Part shown: positions 13,234-15,033 of the stretch, one piece after another
How the letters are laid out: every line of letters begins with the position of its first letter
How positions within the stretch are numbered: the first letter of the stretch is position 1
Notes under the pieces: generated by a model
Told to the model about the DNA's origin: nothing
The model's input: the letters and a program-made list of their open reading frames with translations, nothing else
The model's database searches: none
From: an uncultured Lachnoclostridium sp.
Lineage (GTDB): Bacteria; Bacillota; Clostridia; Lachnospirales; Lachnospiraceae
Assembly (NCBI GenBank): GCA_902464595.1
Contig: CABQJX010000065.1
Location: 1-15,033 of the forward strand
Direction of reading: 5' to 3'
Length of the DNA stretch: 15,033 nucleotides
Program-made: the position numbers and the translations under genes

Positions 13234-13923
13234 ATGAACGAGACGAGGATACTGGTCATTGAGGATGACAAGACCATACAGAATTTTATGAAAATATCTC
13301 TGAAAACCAGAGGATATGCTGCCATTCTGGCGGACAACGGGTTGTCAGGGATCTCGCTTTTTTATGCAGATCATCCAGATCTGATCCTGTTGGATTTGGG
13401 ACTTCCCGATATTGACGGCATGGAGGTGCTGCGCCAGGTGCGCCAGGAATCTAACGTCCCCATTATTGTGGTTTCAGCCAGAGGACAGGAGCGGGAAAAG
13501 ATCAGCGCCCTGGATGAGGGGGCTGACGACTATGTGACAAAGCCCTTCAGCGCAGAGGAGCTTTTGGCCCGGATCCGGGTAGGACTGCGTCACAAAAATG
13601 CGGTTCAGGGCGCTAGGGAGCAGGAGTTCTGCCTGGATTATTTCCGGCTGGATCCGGCCAGAAGAAAGGTTTATGTCCATGACCAGGAGGTGCATCTGAC
13701 ACCGCTGGAATATAAAATGGTGATTCTTTTGGTGAACAACAGCGGAAAGGTACTGACCCACCACTATATCCAGCAGGAGGTGTGGGGATACGAGACAACG
13801 GACGATTATCAGTCCCTGCGCGTATTCATGGCTAATATACGCCGGAAGATTGAAGATAATACGGCAAAGCCCAGGTTTATCCTTACCGAGGTAGGGGTGG
13901 GATACCGGTTTGTGGATGAGTAG
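13234..13923 (+). CDS. KdpE-like OmpR/PhoB-family response regulator
   Basis: 229 residues. The receiver domain (about 1-120) has the acidic pair in VIEDD, the phospho-acceptor Asp54 in LLDLGLPDIDG and the conserved Lys103 in VTKPF. The C-terminal winged helix (about 130-229) shows LTPLEYKMVILL, a recognition segment SLRVFMANIRRKIE and the ending TEVGVGYRF. The overall pattern is closest to KdpE. A GTG at 13231 is directly in front of the ATG at 13234. GGAGG (13221-13225), inside the kinase gene's end, fits the ATG with 8 bases of spacing. No kdpFABC pump is in the window, so its targets may include its own operon (see the leader repeats at 10807-10862). A terminator follows. Confidence 0.9.
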   Translation: MNETRILVIEDDKTIQNFMKISLKTRGYAAILADNGLSGISLFYADHPDLILLDLGLPDIDGMEVLRQVRQESNVPIIVVSARGQEREKISALDEGADDYVTKPFSAEELLARIRVGLRHKNAVQGAREQEFCLDYFRLDPARRKVYVHDQEVHLTPLEYKMVILLVNNSGKVLTHHYIQQEVWGYETTDDYQSLRVFMANIRRKIEDNTAKPRFILTEVGVGYRFVDE

Positions 13924-13934
13924 TAAAATCCCTC

Positions 13935-13963
13935 TTGAAAAAGTATGGGAAACTGGGTAAACT
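13935..13963 (+). promoter_or_regulatory. Possible weak promoter before the M18 peptidase gene
   Basis: TTGAAA (13935-13940) and TAAACT (13958-13963) are 17 bases apart. The site lies upstream of the terminator at 13988-14024, so any transcript from it would have to read through or be attenuated. No better promoter was seen between the terminator and the gene. Confidence 0.25.
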
Positions 13964-13987
13964 GGTACTATAAGGCTATTGCAAAAA

Positions 13988-14024
13988 GACGCTGGAGCGC
14001 TTTTGCCTCCGGCGTTGCTTTTTT
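13988..14024 (+). terminator. Rho-independent terminator after the KdpE-like gene
   Basis: GACGCTGGAG (13988-13997) pairs with CTCCGGCGTT (14007-14016), 10 bp with two G-T pairs and a 9-base loop. GC and six T (14019-14024) follow. An A run precedes the stem, so the element could also work in the other direction. It closes the trkA-like/kdpDE-like operon. Confidence 0.8.
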
Positions 14025-14057
14025 GAAATGACTTGAATGACTAGGAGGAGCAAGGCG

Positions 14058-15033
14058 ATGTCTAAGAAAACAAAGGGAAAGGAACTGCAGCAGCAGCTCA
14101 CATGGGAATTTCCACATATTGGAAAAGAGAAACCGGAGCAGGAGGAAAAGGCTTTTAAATACTGTGAAGGATATAAAGGTTTTTTGGATACGGGAAAGAC
14201 AGAGCGGGAATGTGTCAAAGAAGCGGTTCGGATGCTGGAAAAGGGCGGCTACAAGCCTTTTGATCCGAAAGCCTCCTATGAACCGGGAGATAAGGTTTAT
14301 TATGTCAATCGGGGAAAGTCCCTGATCGCAACGACCTTTGGCAAAAAGCCTTTGGAGGAGGGGCTGCGCATCAATGGCGCCCATATTGATTCACCCAGAC
14401 TGGATCTTAAGCCAAATCCTCTTTATGAGAAGGAGGATATTGCATTTTTCAAGACCCATTATTATGGAGGAATCCGCAAATATCAGTGGGGGACGATCCC
14501 TCTTGCCATGCATGGCGTTATCATAAAGAAGGATGGGGAAAAAGTGGAGATTTCGATTGGTGAGGATGAGAAGGATCCTGTATTCTGTGTTACAGACCTT
14601 CTGCCCCACTTGGCTTCCAAGCAGAATGAGCGCCCTTTAAAGGACGGCCTCAAAGGGGAGGAGCTCAATATTCTGGTAGGCTCCCTTCCATTTCAGGATG
14701 AGGAGATCAAGGAGCCGGTGAAGCTTCTGGCGCTGAGCCTTCTTCATGACAAATACGGGATCACGGAAAAGGATTTCTTCCGGGCTGAGATCGAGATGGT
14801 TCCGGCTGTCAAGGCAAGAGATATTGGGTTTGACCGGAGCCTGATCGGCGCATATGGACAGGATGACAGGGTATGCGCTTATACGGCCCTGACAGCAGAA
14901 ATTGATGCAAAGAAGCCTTCCTATACTACGGTGACAATCTTAGCAGATAAGGAGGAGATCGGCTCTGTGGGAAATACAGGCCTTAATTCTGATTTTGTCC
15001 TTCACTATATCGAGGAATTGGCTGCCCAGGCAG
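14058..15033 (+). CDS. M18-family aminopeptidase (5' part; runs off the window)
   Basis: A cytosolic metallo-aminopeptidase of the M18 family (aminopeptidase I/aspartyl aminopeptidase type), which removes N-terminal residues from peptides using two metal ions. 325 codons are visible without a stop, of the roughly 430-480 expected. Metal-site motifs are intact: GAHIDSPRLDLKPNPLYE with His109, YGQDDRVCAYTAL with Asp270, and the catalytic/metal pair Glu299-Glu300 in DKEEIGSVGNTG. AGGAGG (14043-14048) lies 9 bases before the ATG. It stands alone after the terminator of the kdpDE-like operon. The third metal-site histidine near the C terminus lies beyond the window. Confidence 0.92.
   Translation, partial: MSKKTKGKELQQQLTWEFPHIGKEKPEQEEKAFKYCEGYKGFLDTGKTERECVKEAVRMLEKGGYKPFDPKASYEPGDKVYYVNRGKSLIATTFGKKPLEEGLRINGAHIDSPRLDLKPNPLYEKEDIAFFKTHYYGGIRKYQWGTIPLAMHGVIIKKDGEKVEISIGEDEKDPVFCVTDLLPHLASKQNERPLKDGLKGEELNILVGSLPFQDEEIKEPVKLLALSLLHDKYGITEKDFFRAEIEMVPAVKARDIGFDRSLIGAYGQDDRVCAYTALTAEIDAKKPSYTTVTILADKEEIGSVGNTGLNSDFVLHYIEELAAQA

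Noticed and set aside
13968..14384. A 138-codon minus-strand frame opposite the M18 peptidase
   Set aside because: It lies opposite a gene with intact M18 motifs and crosses the terminator. No domain was recognised.

Overview
The window looks like a chromosomal segment of a low-to-mid GC Gram-positive Firmicute, most likely a Clostridia/Lachnospiraceae-type gut anaerobe. The basis is strong AGGAGG-type ribosome binding sites before most genes, near-consensus TTGACA/TATAAT promoters, tandem MATE pumps, a tRNA without encoded CCA, and general protein flavour. The species call is inference. No phage, transposon, CRISPR or rRNA genes are visible.

Layout. (1) 1-2110, minus strand: guaA (GMP synthase) behind a good promoter and a roughly 170-nt leader with a perfect 11-bp inverted repeat. 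Upstream of it is a free-standing tRNA-Leu(CAG) with its own consensus promoter and terminator. (2) 2132-6138, plus strand: two MATE-family exporters, then an unusual fusion of 5-formyltetrahydrofolate cyclo-ligase with a GNAT acetyltransferase. The first MATE gene is frameshifted near its 3' end at a run of six T. (3) 6155-7233: a minus-strand Crp/Fnr-type regulator and a 280-370 bp divergent intergenic region with palindromes, promoter-like sites and a possible 31-codon leader ORF. (4) 7142-10691, plus strand: a compact four-gene operon of a DUF3100 membrane protein, a small membrane protein overlapping it by ATGA, a metal-dependent amidohydrolase (TrzA/SsnA/MtaD type) and a TauE/SafE-type exporter. 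(5) 10764-13923, plus strand: a consensus promoter and hairpin leader, two single-domain TrkA-N proteins, a short KdpD-like histidine kinase and a KdpE-like response regulator, closed by a terminator. (6) 14058 to the right edge: the first 325 codons of an M18 aminopeptidase.

How genes work together. The DUF3100 operon reads as a small catabolic/transport module: probable uptake through the membrane pair, hydrolysis or deamination by the amidohydrolase, and export of an anionic product by the TauE-like protein, possibly controlled by the divergent Crp/Fnr regulator. The TrkA/KdpDE block reads as a potassium (or osmotic) sensing unit without a visible channel or pump. The least described items are the DUF3100 module, the cyclo-ligase/GNAT fusion, the split TrkA pair, and several repeat-bearing leader regions.
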